A stretch of 33,100 nt of DNA from Muribaculum sp. (GCA_023663505.1 JAMPHH010000033.1:1-33100); one strand, 5' to 3'. Counted from the first letter of the stretch, positions 21,713 to 30,583 are shown. The notes: generated from the letters alone by a model not told the origin. Program-made: numbers and translations.

Positions 21713-23422
21713 TCAGTCACCGCATTCGAGAAAGGTCTCCTTCGCAGCCGACACCGCCGTGCGGCTCATCTGCGGGCATAGGAATCCCATGCAGATCGGC
21801 ATCATATAAAATAAAATCAAATAGTACCGCACATCCGCCACAGGTCCGCACAAGGAGGTCGCACACACCAAAAGCGTCAGCCCCATCGCAGCGAGAATCC
21901 CCCTGTCCTTCCTCCAAAGCCCATAAAACCATGCGATAAGCGCCACCCAGAACATGGTGCCTGTGGTGAACAGCAATCTCAGAAAAGGAATTCCCGCATA
22001 GGAAAACTCATCATTGAGCTTCCTATAAAAATCATACAGCGCAGGAAGCAGGGGCTTCCCGTCCGTCTCCCTCCAATCCGGTACCAAGAAATATCTCCTG
22101 TAGCCATCCCCCTCTATCACGACGGTCCATGGATACCATGCCTGATAGGTATTGTCCATGAAGGAATCGAGATAGACGCCCGGGTATTCCAGTCCCTTCT
22201 GCACCCAAAGCCTTGCAAACTCCCATTTTCTCTCCATCATCACATCAATATGGCACCTGAAGACATATTTGATATTGTCCGAGATAAACGGGTCATAGAC
22301 GGTAAACAGCTCCGGGTCTGCCAGCGAATAAAGCAGTTCCAGTTCCTGATCGGTAAACGCCTCCTCGCCCTTCTCCACATACAGTCTCGCAATCTGCTGC
22401 AGCGGTACGCTAAGAGCCTCAATCACACTGGCAGGAGCGGCATTCGTAACATAAATCAAGCCCTGATTTAACACCAGATAAGAACAAACGACACCCGCAT
22501 AGAAAATAATCTGCGCCCTCCTGTTCCTTCTTACCAAAATACATGCCAAGATACCAAACACGATCACCCCATAAACCACATTGTTCCGAAACATACAGGA
22601 CAGCACCATGGGCACTGCCGCTGCCAGCCATGGACGGACATGCTCCAAACGTCTGCCCGGCGCAGGCTGCTCCGTATCAGACGTATACACATTCATATCA
22701 CCATATATTTCATAGATTTTGAGCACCGAGAGCAGCAATAAAACGTAACACAGAATATCCTTTGTCGTACTCATCGCACACATTACCACTGACGGACAAA
22801 AGGCATAAAAACCAAATGCGATGATCGTCAGCCATCTCTTTTTCGTCATTCGATACAGAAAGCGCAGCGAGTAGGCAAAGCAAGCGGCGCAGACCAACAT
22901 TTGGAACGCACAGTACAGAAAGATTCCAAAGGACAAATCCTCCGGATAGATTCGGTATCCCAGCGCAATGATCCCACCCTCTATCAGAGTATGCAGCAAG
23001 GGATGGTGAGCATTATAAGGCACCTCCGCATAGAGCACCTGTGGAATCTGGTTCCCCACATCGTAATTGTAAAATCCCGGATAGCAGCCTACAAGCACTG
23101 CCATATAGATCACAAAGAGCACCGCTCCCACGCCAACCCAGAAATATTTGGGAAGCTCTGGAAAGACCGCGTTCTCCGCCACCTTCCTTTTCTCCAACCA
23201 TGAGAATCCCGTATAAATCACAAACCCCAGCAGGCAAAATTCCACAATCCCCAACAGCACACACTGCCAAGCCTCCAAGACGCCTATCCCCTGTAAAAGG
23301 GCTGACTGATGCACGGACGTCCCATATTTCATGCTGATCTGCCAGCCCGACACCTGCATCAGGGTCAGTGTCAGTGAAAGCAGAGCTGCAATACCGATTT
23401 TCTTACCCTTTTCCTTTGACAC
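21713..23422 (-). CDS. Polytopic membrane protein, DUF6020-like (GT-C fold?)
   Basis: 569 aa, GTG start with GAGGAGAG 5 bases upstream. About ten or more hydrophobic helices. A first large outside loop holds CYPGFYNYDVGNQIPQVLYAEVPYNAHHPLLHTLIEGG, with an Asp in the position where GT-C glycosyltransferases keep a catalytic acid, then STTKDI after a later helix. This pattern resembles DUF6020, thought to be lipid-linked sugar transferases, but the assignment is by memory of motifs. It is the third gene of a GT-C-like operon, 12 bases after the previous stop. A role in cell-surface glycan assembly is inferred. Confidence 0.75.
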   Translation of the reverse strand: MSKEKGKKIGIAALLSLTLTLMQVSGWQISMKYGTSVHQSALLQGIGVLEAWQCVLLGIVEFCLLGFVIYTGFSWLEKRKVAENAVFPELPKYFWVGVGAVLFVIYMAVLVGCYPGFYNYDVGNQIPQVLYAEVPYNAHHPLLHTLIEGGIIALGYRIYPEDLSFGIFLYCAFQMLVCAACFAYSLRFLYRMTKKRWLTIIAFGFYAFCPSVVMCAMSTTKDILCYVLLLLSVLKIYEIYGDMNVYTSDTEQPAPGRRLEHVRPWLAAAVPMVLSCMFRNNVVYGVIVFGILACILVRRNRRAQIIFYAGVVCSYLVLNQGLIYVTNAAPASVIEALSVPLQQIARLYVEKGEEAFTDQELELLYSLADPELFTVYDPFISDNIKYVFRCHIDVMMERKWEFARLWVQKGLEYPGVYLDSFMDNTYQAWYPWTVVIEGDGYRRYFLVPDWRETDGKPLLPALYDFYRKLNDEFSYAGIPFLRLLFTTGTMFWVALIAWFYGLWRKDRGILAAMGLTLLVCATSLCGPVADVRYYLILFYMMPICMGFLCPQMSRTAVSAAKETFLECGD

Positions 23423-23434
23423 GCTTTCTCTCCT

Positions 23435-24496
23435 CTATATAATCCCAACAGCAGGATACCGATATCCGATACAGCCTCCCAAACAGGCGATAAACACCAA
23501 CACGGCAAGCCCGGCGAACAAGCCCTTATCCTCCTGTTGCTCCAACCGTTCCATAGCCCATGCCCCGGGTACACACAGGGCGATCTGTGCCATTCCAAAA
23601 AAGATTCCCGGCGTCTCCAGTAAGGACACCAGCTTCAACGCCCACTGCCCCAGACGCTGCACATACTCCCAAGGGAAAGCTTGGAGTGACATAAGCAGTA
23701 ACACCGCCGCCAACGCCACAAACCAGACACAAGCCTTCCGTGAAAAGGAAAGCGGCTTGTCCCCTGTCAGCTTTTCTCCCTTTACAAACATCAGCCAGAG
23801 TCCGGTCAACAGGCATAGCATCATGCCAAGTCCCACCCCCGGGTGCCCCTCCCGATAGACAAAGCTGCTGAAAAACTCTCCTAAAACATATCCGCTTCCC
23901 ATAATGGAATTCACCGGAAGCCCAAGCTCCTCATAGGCTCCGCGAAAAAGATAGCGATACAGCCCAAGCAGGTGCGGCAGTGTCAACGCACTTCCCGCCG
24001 TCAAAGAAACCAGCAGAAACCACTCCCTCGCACACAGTGCCACAAGCAGGGTAAAGCCTGCCACCACCAGCATCTGCATCAGATTCGTATAGCCGATTCC
24101 TGCCAAGGAGAGCGTCGCCACCCCGAGATTGAGCATATTCTTTTGATTCATTTTACGATTTCTCACGATTCCAAGAACCGCCCAAATGTACAAGGGTATG
24201 ACCGCCCAGACCACGGCCTGCGCCATATCCGCCAAATCATAGCAGACATAGATGCGGTAGGGACAGCTCATGTAGAGGAGCACGCCCCAAAAAACAGGAT
24301 ACTTGGAAGCCTTTCCCTCAAACAGCCTGCGAAACATAAGAATCGAGGTACATAATGTGCCAAGCTGCATAAGACCCATGCAGCATTTCCAAATCATATC
24401 CACGTCCATTTCATGTCCGCGCAACAGCGGGAACATCACCACACAGACGAGCGCAAGATATCCAAAAATAAGTTTATTGTCAAACGCTTTCTTCAT
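23435..24496 (-). CDS. Half-size GT-C-like membrane protein
   Basis: 353 aa, ATG with AAGGTGA upstream, 8 bases after the previous gene. About nine hydrophobic helices. It resembles the middle and later part of the preceding larger protein: MSCPYRIYVCYDLADMAQAVVWAVIPLYIW against the large protein's YTLSVFREYKLYSCGAVGEGSAYTFLPLVLYG, and LMSLQAFPWEYVQRL against VMSLKFFPWDAIQNL. The N-terminal segment that carries the presumed catalytic acid and the C-terminal soluble domain of the large protein are absent. It may be a non-catalytic partner or a degenerate paralogue. No exact function can be given. Confidence 0.75.
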   Translation of the reverse strand: MKKAFDNKLIFGYLALVCVVMFPLLRGHEMDVDMIWKCCMGLMQLGTLCTSILMFRRLFEGKASKYPVFWGVLLYMSCPYRIYVCYDLADMAQAVVWAVIPLYIWAVLGIVRNRKMNQKNMLNLGVATLSLAGIGYTNLMQMLVVAGFTLLVALCAREWFLLVSLTAGSALTLPHLLGLYRYLFRGAYEELGLPVNSIMGSGYVLGEFFSSFVYREGHPGVGLGMMLCLLTGLWLMFVKGEKLTGDKPLSFSRKACVWFVALAAVLLLMSLQAFPWEYVQRLGQWALKLVSLLETPGIFFGMAQIALCVPGAWAMERLEQQEDKGLFAGLAVLVFIACLGGCIGYRYPAVGII

Positions 24497-24504
24497 ACTT
24501 CACC

Positions 24505-26706
24505 TTAATTTCTACACCGCTTTGGCGCCCGCCCGCAAAACACAACCAAATACCCCAAAACCAACAGACTGACAAGCTCCCCGAGCCGCCAATAAAGGGG
24601 GCTGACAAAACGCACGCGCACATCTCCGGCAAACCCTTCCGGAAGCGTCACCCTCACCACATGGTTCCACCCGTCCTGAAGCTCCAGTGCAGCCCCGCTC
24701 TCCTTTTCAAACGCCTGATACCCCTTGTAGAACAGCAAGGGCAGCTCCACATATCCCTCACCCGCGCCCTCATTGACACAGCTCATATCCACCTGCAGAT
24801 ACCTTTTCTCATAAGCACTCAGGCTGACCCCCGCTCCGGGGCTTGCACCCCGAAAGGTCAGAAGACTCTCGTCCGTCCCCTGAATCAGATATTCCGCACC
24901 GGATATATATCCAAATCCCATGCCCTCCTCATTGTATAGCCGGAAAGTATCCTGTTCCTTCATATCGACACTCATCTGGTACAGCCCCGTCACCGCGACG
25001 CCCGCCACAGCCGCCATGATCCCGACGCGATACAAGCCTTTCCTCCCGTCCCGCAGATACCACAGCACAAAGCCGTACACAGCCGCCAGAAACGCCGTTC
25101 CCCACCCGAGGAAGCGATTGGGAAACTGCAGACTGCTGACCAAGGAGGCACTGATGCCGTTTAGATTCTGGATCGCGTCCCATGGAAAGAACTTCAGACT
25201 CATGACCATCAGCCCAAGACCCAATACCGCCGCCATGCACGAAAACCTCACAAGCTTTTCCTTCCGACCGCGCAGGAAGCCCCCGACCGCGAGCGTCAGG
25301 AACACACAAAGCCCCAGTATCAGCACAGCGCCAATTCCTATCGCATCATAGCCTTCCCCCTGCCGTCCCGTCAAAAGCTGCGCCACATACAGCCCCCGCT
25401 CCTGAATGGTCCGCGCCGACACATGCTTGATATGCACGTCCTGAGTCATATAATAATCCAAGAAAGGAATCAGATACCACAGACTCAGCCCAAGTGCCCC
25501 CACCACACCCTTGGCAAGCTCCAAAAAGGTATTAAGGATCAAAATCCTCCGAATATATATCAGACAGATGATAATCGTGACCAACGCCGTGATCTCACAG
25601 GTCAGCACATGAGTCTGAATCAATCCCGCATATCCCAGCGCGATGGGCAGCCATGTGGTCTTATATGACTTCTCCTTCGGATCCTTGGTGAAAGCAAGGT
25701 ACAGCCCGTACAGCACAAGGGGCAGAAAGGTGTAGGCGCTGCCCTCCCCCACCGCGCCGCAGCTATAAAGCTTATACTCCCTAAAAACAGAGAGTGTGTA
25801 CAACGCACTGCACACCAATCCGATATTGTCGTCCTGAAAAATCCTTCCAAAGCAATACCATGCGATCCATGCCGTGACAAAGCTGAGCAGCACACAATAA
25901 ACCTGATAGCTTGTCATGACTGTAAAGCCCGCCAGACGCAAAAGCGCAGGAACATACAGCAATGCATTGCAATAAAAGATCGCGTTGGCGTAGCCGTGTC
26001 CGTACACCCACTCCGGCTCCAGTCTCACCGGAAACTGCCCGCTCAAAATACCGTCCTTACAGCCCTCGATCCTCTGAAGGTGATAGGTCAGATCCGCGCC
26101 CCCCAATAACGAATCATACAGGCAGGGAACGGACGCAAGCACGCCGATCAGGGTCACAAAAAAGAATACCTGCTTCCTTTGGGGCGTCACCCTGTGCGCC
26201 CTGTCACATTCCCGATAATAAAGAATGCACAAGACAATCGCCGCCACGCCAAGCGCCATCACCATCAGGCTCACCCAGAGCTGATCAGTCTCCCGAATCG
26301 TGAGCGCTCCGGTCTCCAAATGACCCTTACCGCCATAGGAGACCACGATCTGTATATTTTCAGTCCCCTCGTAGAGCCACATATGAAAATCCGTCCGGTG
26401 ATTTCCCGCGTACAGATGCTCCCCGTTGGTGCGAAGCCCTCCCCTGATCACGGTTCCGTCCTGCACGGTGCAGAGCGCAGCCAAGTCCGTGTCCGTGGCA
26501 AAATCCAACGCCACATGATACACCCCGGGAGACAGGGCAATCCCCTCATATATCACAGTCCCTTCCGCGGCTTCCCCCTCGGTAAACACATGATTCCCCT
26601 CATATCTATAGACCGAGTTGGGGAGCGCGATCCTGACAGCAAGTCCCGCGAGAAGAAACACCAACACTGCCAATACCAAAATATAACGTTTCTTCCGTAA
26701 AAACAT
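24505..26706 (-). CDS. Large membrane protein, PTPS-related/YfhO-type GT-C
   Basis: 733 aa from the second ATG (26704-26706) which has AGAGG 5 bases upstream. An N-terminal helix (about 5-25) is followed by a beta-rich outside domain (about 30-140), then some twelve helices and a C-terminal soluble domain (about 600-705) closed by a last helix. The loop GGADLTYHLQRIEGCKDGILSGQFPVRLEPEWVYGHGYANAIFY matches the pattern of the 6-pyruvoyl-tetrahydropterin synthase-related membrane family, which despite its name looks like a GT-C glycosyltransferase; the Asp in GGAD is the candidate catalytic acid. First gene of the operon, with its own strong promoter. Substrate unknown. Confidence 0.78.
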   Translation of the reverse strand: MFLRKKRYILVLAVLVFLLAGLAVRIALPNSVYRYEGNHVFTEGEAAEGTVIYEGIALSPGVYHVALDFATDTDLAALCTVQDGTVIRGGLRTNGEHLYAGNHRTDFHMWLYEGTENIQIVVSYGGKGHLETGALTIRETDQLWVSLMVMALGVAAIVLCILYYRECDRAHRVTPQRKQVFFFVTLIGVLASVPCLYDSLLGGADLTYHLQRIEGCKDGILSGQFPVRLEPEWVYGHGYANAIFYCNALLYVPALLRLAGFTVMTSYQVYCVLLSFVTAWIAWYCFGRIFQDDNIGLVCSALYTLSVFREYKLYSCGAVGEGSAYTFLPLVLYGLYLAFTKDPKEKSYKTTWLPIALGYAGLIQTHVLTCEITALVTIIICLIYIRRILILNTFLELAKGVVGALGLSLWYLIPFLDYYMTQDVHIKHVSARTIQERGLYVAQLLTGRQGEGYDAIGIGAVLILGLCVFLTLAVGGFLRGRKEKLVRFSCMAAVLGLGLMVMSLKFFPWDAIQNLNGISASLVSSLQFPNRFLGWGTAFLAAVYGFVLWYLRDGRKGLYRVGIMAAVAGVAVTGLYQMSVDMKEQDTFRLYNEEGMGFGYISGAEYLIQGTDESLLTFRGASPGAGVSLSAYEKRYLQVDMSCVNEGAGEGYVELPLLFYKGYQAFEKESGAALELQDGWNHVVRVTLPEGFAGDVRVRFVSPLYWRLGELVSLLVLGYLVVFCGRAPKRCRN

Positions 26707-26764
26707 TTTTCCTCTCATTCTGCCGCTTTGACGATTCCTATTTCCAAATTATTACAACTATTCT

Positions 26765-26793
26765 ATCATAACGTACTTTCCCCTCTTTTTCAA
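26765..26793 (-). promoter_or_regulatory. Promoter of the GT-C-like operon
   Basis: Minus strand TTGAAA (26788-26793), 17-bp spacer, TATGAT (26765-26770). Both hexamers match 5 of 6. The leader is about 55 nt. Confidence 0.7.
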
Positions 26794-27034
26794 GGATTAT
26801 GTGTGGCATGGTAAAAAATATGCATTCTGGCTCTTTTAGCCAATCCAGTTTCCCGATATACTAGGGCAAATAAAGCGATACACTTCACGTCCAAATTGGC
26901 TGCAGCTATTTTCTATTCCGGTGCGTGAATTGCAGCGCGGCTGCTCCGTGAATGGGAGCGGTAGAATTTGTGCCTGCACAATGCGTAAAACACGCATGAA
27001 AGTTCGCAGGTTACGGAAAGGCATGGGGATTATT
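26794..27034 (+). other. Leader region of the ECF gene, no known RNA family seen
   Basis: The stretch before the ECF gene has a possible -10 (TATACT, 26857-26862) without a good -35, which would give a leader of about 165 nt. Small stems are visible (GCTCC/GGAGC at 26943-26959, ATGCGT/ACGCAT at 26981-26997). An open frame from 26921 runs into the gene but its codons look unlike protein. A regulatory leader is plausible because ECF S genes often carry riboswitches; I recognise none here. Confidence 0.3.
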
Positions 27035-27922
27035 ATGAAAAATGGAAAAAATCAAGAAAAAATATTAGAGAGGTCTGCTAAAAAAAGTTTAGAAAGGCAG
27101 AAAAGCTATGGTCTGCTGGTCGTCGGCGCTATCCTGCTGATTGCGAGCATTGCCCTGAGCGTGTATACCTACCACAGCAGCTATCTGGCGTCCAGACAGG
27201 ACAACATTCTCGCAGAGCAAAAGCTGGCTCTGGAACGTCCCTACTCCTACTCCCTCATTTTGCTCTTTGTGGCGGTGATGCTCACCCTGCGGGGATTGTA
27301 TAAGGCGTTGGCAGGCAGCGTCCCCGCCGATAAGGAGCAAATGAAACGTCTGGCACAGGCGGGACTTCTGGCGGCGTTATGCTATATCGGATTTGCCTTT
27401 TTTAAGATCGATATCCCTGCGGGGACGGAGAAAGCGTCATTCCATTTCGGAAACGTGTTCTGTGTGCTTGCCGCCCTGCTGCTGGGAGGCTATTGGGGCG
27501 GTCTCGCCGGAGCGGTCGGCATGACCATCGGCGACCTGACCACCTCCTATGTGACCAGCGCCCCCAAAACCTTCGTGCTAAAGCTGTGCATCGGACTGAT
27601 CGTGGGCTTTGTCGGACATAAAATCTTCAAGCTAAGCCGCGATCACTCCCCGAAATACGTGACAGGGGTGACGATCCTTGCGAGTGTATGCGGCATGGGC
27701 TTTAACATTATCGCCGACCCCTTGGTGGGATATTTCTACAAGACATACCTTTTGGGCGTGCCGCAGGATATCACGCTGATACTTGTCAAGGTAAGCGCCG
27801 TCACCACCTTCGTGAACGCTGTCGTGGCAGTGATAGCAGCCTCCGTATTCTATCTGGCGCTGCGCCCCGCTCTCAAGAAATCGGGACTGTTCGTGCAGCT
27901 TGACGAGGACAAGGAACAGTGA
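27035..27922 (+). CDS. ECF transporter S component with extra N-terminal helices
   Basis: 295 aa from the ATG at 27035 (MKNGKNQEKILE) with GGGGA upstream. Two N-terminal helices (about 24-45 and 70-92) precede an ECF S-component-like unit (about 105-285) with the typical FHFGNVFCVLAALLLGGYWGGLAGAVGMTIGDLTTSY and APKTFVLKLCIGLIVGFVGHKI. S components bind a vitamin or similar substrate and share an ECF motor. No ATPase or T subunit is in the window, so it would use a motor encoded elsewhere (group II). The substrate cannot be deduced from context. Ends in a terminator hairpin facing the DUF4097 gene. Confidence 0.82.
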   Translation: MKNGKNQEKILERSAKKSLERQKSYGLLVVGAILLIASIALSVYTYHSSYLASRQDNILAEQKLALERPYSYSLILLFVAVMLTLRGLYKALAGSVPADKEQMKRLAQAGLLAALCYIGFAFFKIDIPAGTEKASFHFGNVFCVLAALLLGGYWGGLAGAVGMTIGDLTTSYVTSAPKTFVLKLCIGLIVGFVGHKIFKLSRDHSPKYVTGVTILASVCGMGFNIIADPLVGYFYKTYLLGVPQDITLILVKVSAVTTFVNAVVAVIAASVFYLALRPALKKSGLFVQLDEDKEQ

Positions 27923-27942
27923 AACATCTTTCACGGTTCCTT
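27911..27942 (+). terminator. Terminator of the ECF gene
   Basis: 14-bp stem with one mismatch (27911-27924 with 27929-27942) around the loop CATC, overlapping the stop codon. Only two T residues follow, so strength is moderate. Confidence 0.55.
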
Positions 27943-27986
27943 GCAGATTGCATTGCGCCAAGTCATCTGTATTGACCTGCAGTAAT

Positions 27987-28010
27987 GACATATCACTTGA
28001 ATGATATGTC
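27987..28010 (-). terminator. Hairpin at the end of the DUF4097 gene
   Basis: Perfect 9-bp stem GACATATCA (27987-27995) / TGATATGTC (28002-28010), which contains the stop codon of the DUF4097 gene. No U-tract follows; a weak terminator between two converging genes. Confidence 0.4.
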
Positions 28011-28871
28011 GATACTGCCCATGGCACACTCTATATCAATCTCCTTGGCGGCATTGTTGTCAATATATGTCTCGCCTGCCATGCCGCCAAAGGAACGATT
28101 GCCGATGTTTATCTCACCCGCTGCCGCCGCCAACTGATAGTTGTAATCTGTCTCGTCGCCGACAAGCTCCAGCTCGACGCTGCCCATGGCACACTCCACC
28201 TCCGCTTTCTTCCCGATATCTCCCGAGAGCTCAAGGGCGCCCATACCAATCTCGGCATCCAGCGTATTCACAGTCACGGACTCCAAGGTGATGTCCCCCG
28301 CTCCCAGCTCAATCTCCAGATTCCTGACCTTCAGGTTAGTCTCAGCGCCGATCTCGCCCGCTCCCATAGAAAGCTCGACCTTGTCAAACTCATGCCCCTT
28401 CGGAACATAAAGATAAATCGTACAGCCCTTGTCCTTCTTTCCGATACCGGTCTTGGACATGCCCCTCAGATAGAGGGTGCTGCCGCTGACATAGCCCTGA
28501 TACTTTCCGGCGTTCCCCACCTCCACATGGAACTCCTCGTCCTCAGACTCCTCTATGATAACTTCACAAACCCCCATTTCTATCTCCAAGCTCTCCACAT
28601 CGTCCGCAGAGAAGCTTTGCTCAGAGCTTCCCTTCAAAATACTGTACTTGCTGTCAAACACGATATTGTCCCGAAGCTCGTATCTGATGCCGCTGTCCAA
28701 GCCCTCCAAGCCGGACAGGACGCTGTCCTCCAAATCGTCCCAGGGAACGGAATCCCGCCAACCTGCCACCATGGAGGGTCCCTTGACAACCGCTGCCGTC
28801 AACGTCATGCCAAGCCCCAACACGATCATTATCCCTGCCAATATTGCGCAATTTCTCATAAACTTCTTCAT
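27993..28871 (-). CDS. DUF4097 beta-helix envelope protein
   Basis: 292 aa. A signal-anchor or signal peptide lies at about 8-28 (AILAGIMIVLGLGMTLTAAVV). The rest is a repeated beta-strand domain of the DUF4097 (putative adhesin) type, with recurring patterns such as ELSMGAGEIGAETNLKVRNLEIELGAGDITLESVTVNTLDAEIGMGALEL. It probably forms a short outward-facing beta-helix. It overlaps the DUF1700 gene by four bases (ATGA), so the two are translationally coupled under PadR control. Its precise role is not known. Confidence 0.85.
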   Translation of the reverse strand: MKKFMRNCAILAGIMIVLGLGMTLTAAVVKGPSMVAGWRDSVPWDDLEDSVLSGLEGLDSGIRYELRDNIVFDSKYSILKGSSEQSFSADDVESLEIEMGVCEVIIEESEDEEFHVEVGNAGKYQGYVSGSTLYLRGMSKTGIGKKDKGCTIYLYVPKGHEFDKVELSMGAGEIGAETNLKVRNLEIELGAGDITLESVTVNTLDAEIGMGALELSGDIGKKAEVECAMGSVELELVGDETDYNYQLAAAAGEINIGNRSFGGMAGETYIDNNAAKEIDIECAMGSIDISFK

Positions 28872-29548
28872 GCGACCGCCTCCTTACTCAGCTTTCCCTT
28901 GATAAAGCCCCAAAGCCATCCAATGCCCTTGAAGATCGCCGGCGTGACAATCCCCGCCAACGCAACCGTCAGCATCAGGAATAAAATGCCGATGCCGCCG
29001 CAGATCAGTCCTCCTCCAATCAGCGCCACTCCCATAAAGGGCGACGCGACCAGATTGATAATTCCCACCGCCCCAAGCACAAACAAAAGTACCACCAAGA
29101 CGAGCGCCGTAAAACCTATCCCAAAGATCAGCGAAAACCACGCCACGATAAGCCCGAACAAGGCGCTTACCAATGCGGTGAGGAGGCTTAAGGCAATCGG
29201 GGAGAGCACAATTCCCAAAACAATCCACAATACAAGCTGCCATGTGGGCATCTCCCCCTTCTTATCCTTCTCAAGGCTGCCCTGCCCCTCCTGCCCGCTC
29301 TGGGAATCAGAACGCTTGACAATAGGGTGCTTCACGGAATTGCCGACTGTCCCGTTGATGCTCTGGTCCCGCTTGATGCTCTCCGCCACCCTTGCGGGAT
29401 TGCCCAACGCGTCCAACACATCCTGTTCATTCTCGGGACCCGCGTCATCAAAATAATCATTATAGTATTGTAAGGCTTCCTCCCGCTCCGTGGGGGAGAT
29501 ATTTTGAAGCAGACTCTCAAGCTGCCGCATAAATTCAACTCTACTCAT
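28868..29548 (-). CDS. DUF1700 (HAAS-domain) membrane protein
   Basis: 226 aa from the second ATG (29546-29548), which has GAGAGG 8 bases upstream and lies 8 bases inside the end of padR. The N-terminal 55 residues form the HAAS/DUF1700 helical module (SRVEFMRQLESLLQNISPTEREEALQYYNDYFDDAG). A polar, low-complexity stretch follows, then about four hydrophobic segments. This family is the standard partner of PadR and DUF4097 proteins in Firmicutes and is thought to sense or transmit envelope signals. Confidence 0.87.
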   Translation of the reverse strand: MSRVEFMRQLESLLQNISPTEREEALQYYNDYFDDAGPENEQDVLDALGNPARVAESIKRDQSINGTVGNSVKHPIVKRSDSQSGQEGQGSLEKDKKGEMPTWQLVLWIVLGIVLSPIALSLLTALVSALFGLIVAWFSLIFGIGFTALVLVVLLFVLGAVGIINLVASPFMGVALIGGGLICGGIGILFLMLTVALAGIVTPAIFKGIGWLWGFIKGKLSKEAVA

Positions 29549-29987
29549 AATCATTCCCTCTCATTCTTTCCTCACTGTTCGTCTGATGGTTGGTTCCCTC
29601 ATATTCTCCGCCTGATGATCCGTTTCCCTGCACCTGTTCACAGGTTTTCGTCCGCTCGTCCATCCCACGGATTCCCCTTCCCTCGAAGAGTCCCGTGACC
29701 TTCTCCGCATATTGCCGCCACTCGCTCTCATAAAGCTGAAGCTGCGCCCAGCCTCTGGCTGTCACCTTGTAGTATCGCCGGTTGCGCCCCGCACACTCCA
29801 TGTCATACACCTCAAGGCATTCGTCCTTTTGCAGCCTGCGGAGCACCGGATACAGAGTGGACTCGGACAATTCTATCACACGTCGGACATCCTGCGTGAT
29901 CCTGTAACCATAGGTCCCCTCCGGCTCCTTGGACACCACGGCAAGCACAATGGCATCCAAAAGGGCTGCGCCTGTATTAAATACCAT
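29541..29987 (-). CDS. PadR-family transcriptional regulator
   Basis: 148 aa. A PadR winged helix spans about residues 8-85 (LDAIVLAVVSKEPEGTYGYRITQDVRRVIELSESTLYPVLRRLQKDECLEVYD, then the RRYYKVTARG wing), followed by a short C-terminal dimerisation helix and a polar tail. It heads the padR-DUF1700-DUF4097 operon. Two palindromes with a shared core overlap its promoter and transcription start, so it is predicted to repress itself. GGGGTGG precedes the ATG. Confidence 0.9.
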   Translation of the reverse strand: MVFNTGAALLDAIVLAVVSKEPEGTYGYRITQDVRRVIELSESTLYPVLRRLQKDECLEVYDMECAGRNRRYYKVTARGWAQLQLYESEWRQYAEKVTGLFEGRGIRGMDERTKTCEQVQGNGSSGGEYEGTNHQTNSEERMRGNDYE

Positions 29988-30010
29988 CTCACCACCCCTT
30001 TATGTTTTAT

Positions 30011-30033
30011 AATATTATATGACGTATAATATT
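30011..30033. promoter_or_regulatory. PadR operator 1 (candidate)
   Basis: 9-bp arms AATATTATA (30011-30019) / TATAATATT (30025-30033) around TGACG. It shares the core TATATGACRTATA with operator 2 and lies just downstream of the predicted transcription start. Confidence 0.65.
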
Positions 30034-30043
30034 GTTTATGGAT

Positions 30044-30064
30044 ATACTATATGACATATAGTAT
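30044..30064. promoter_or_regulatory. PadR operator 2 (candidate)
   Basis: Perfect 9-bp arms ATACTATAT (30044-30052) / ATATAGTAT (30056-30064) around GAC. It covers the -10 and much of the spacer of the padR promoter. Confidence 0.7.
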
Positions 30065-30074
30065 AAAATGTCAA
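30046..30074 (-). promoter_or_regulatory. Promoter of the padR operon
   Basis: Minus strand perfect TTGACA (30069-30074), 17-bp spacer, TATAGT (30046-30051). It is fully covered by operator 2 apart from the -35, and the start near 30039 lies between the two operators. Confidence 0.75.
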
Positions 30075-30097
30075 TAGGGAATATGTGTCCTGATACA

Positions 30098-30238
30098 TTA
30101 AATGAAGTAGCTTTGTTTTCTGAACGGATAAATGAATGATAATTCTTTCTCAAAAAGGCTAAACATTATTTCGGATTTTTCCACCACAAATTTCCTAAAC
30201 ACTGTTTCGGAAATTCTATTCTGATATGTTAGAAAAAA
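30098..30238 (-). pseudogene. Remnant of a YhcG/DUF1016 nuclease gene
   Basis: A minus-strand reading gives FFLTYQNRISETVFRKFVVEKSEIMFSLFEKELSF and then a stop. This matches the DUF1016 N-terminal segment present in the separate broken copy at 32405-32871 (FYLTYSSQISETVFSLF... RLFEKELPF). No start codon or catalytic part is left. It lies on the other side of the AlbA_2 gene from that copy. Confidence 0.65.
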
Positions 30239-30302
30239 ACGTCATTAACTTAATTATATTAATCTGCGTTCTATGTCAGATTAAATTCGTAATTCCATTT
30301 GT

Positions 30303-30583
30303 TTAATTCAAATTCTTCCTCTCCATATCAGAAATACCTGTCAATGCACGGATATCTTCATAGCGCCAATCATCGCATTCATCAAAATACATTTCTTCTT
30401 TTCTCTTTTTAAAAATCCGATACGGTTCGTTAGTGGAATTATCGTATATGTGGCAAATATCACATACTTTTATCACCTTCTCAACCAGTTTAAGTGCCCG
30501 GTCATATCTCTCAATTATTTTATTTTCCCTCTATATCATGAAACATATCTGGCTTCTGCTCTTACTTTATCCGGTTGTATCAT
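30303..30583 (-). pseudogene. Frameshifted small gene of unknown function
   Basis: A good SD (GGAG) and ATG (30581-30583) start MIQPDKVRAEARYVS, then a stop. In another frame the reading continues as IIERYDRALKLVEKVIKVCDICHIYDN and ends DMERKNLN at 30303. The total length is not a multiple of three, so a frameshift near 30538 is implied. I do not recognise the family. A sequencing error would restore a protein of about 90 residues. The rest of the gap 30239-30302 and 30584-30666 shows nothing definite. Confidence 0.5.

Noticed and set aside
2740..26934. GTGCGTGAATTGCA occurs at 2740-2753 and 26921-26934, each near an inverted repeat
   Set aside because: A 14-base match is expected a few times by chance in 33 kb when all pairs and both strands are counted, and the flanks do not align well.
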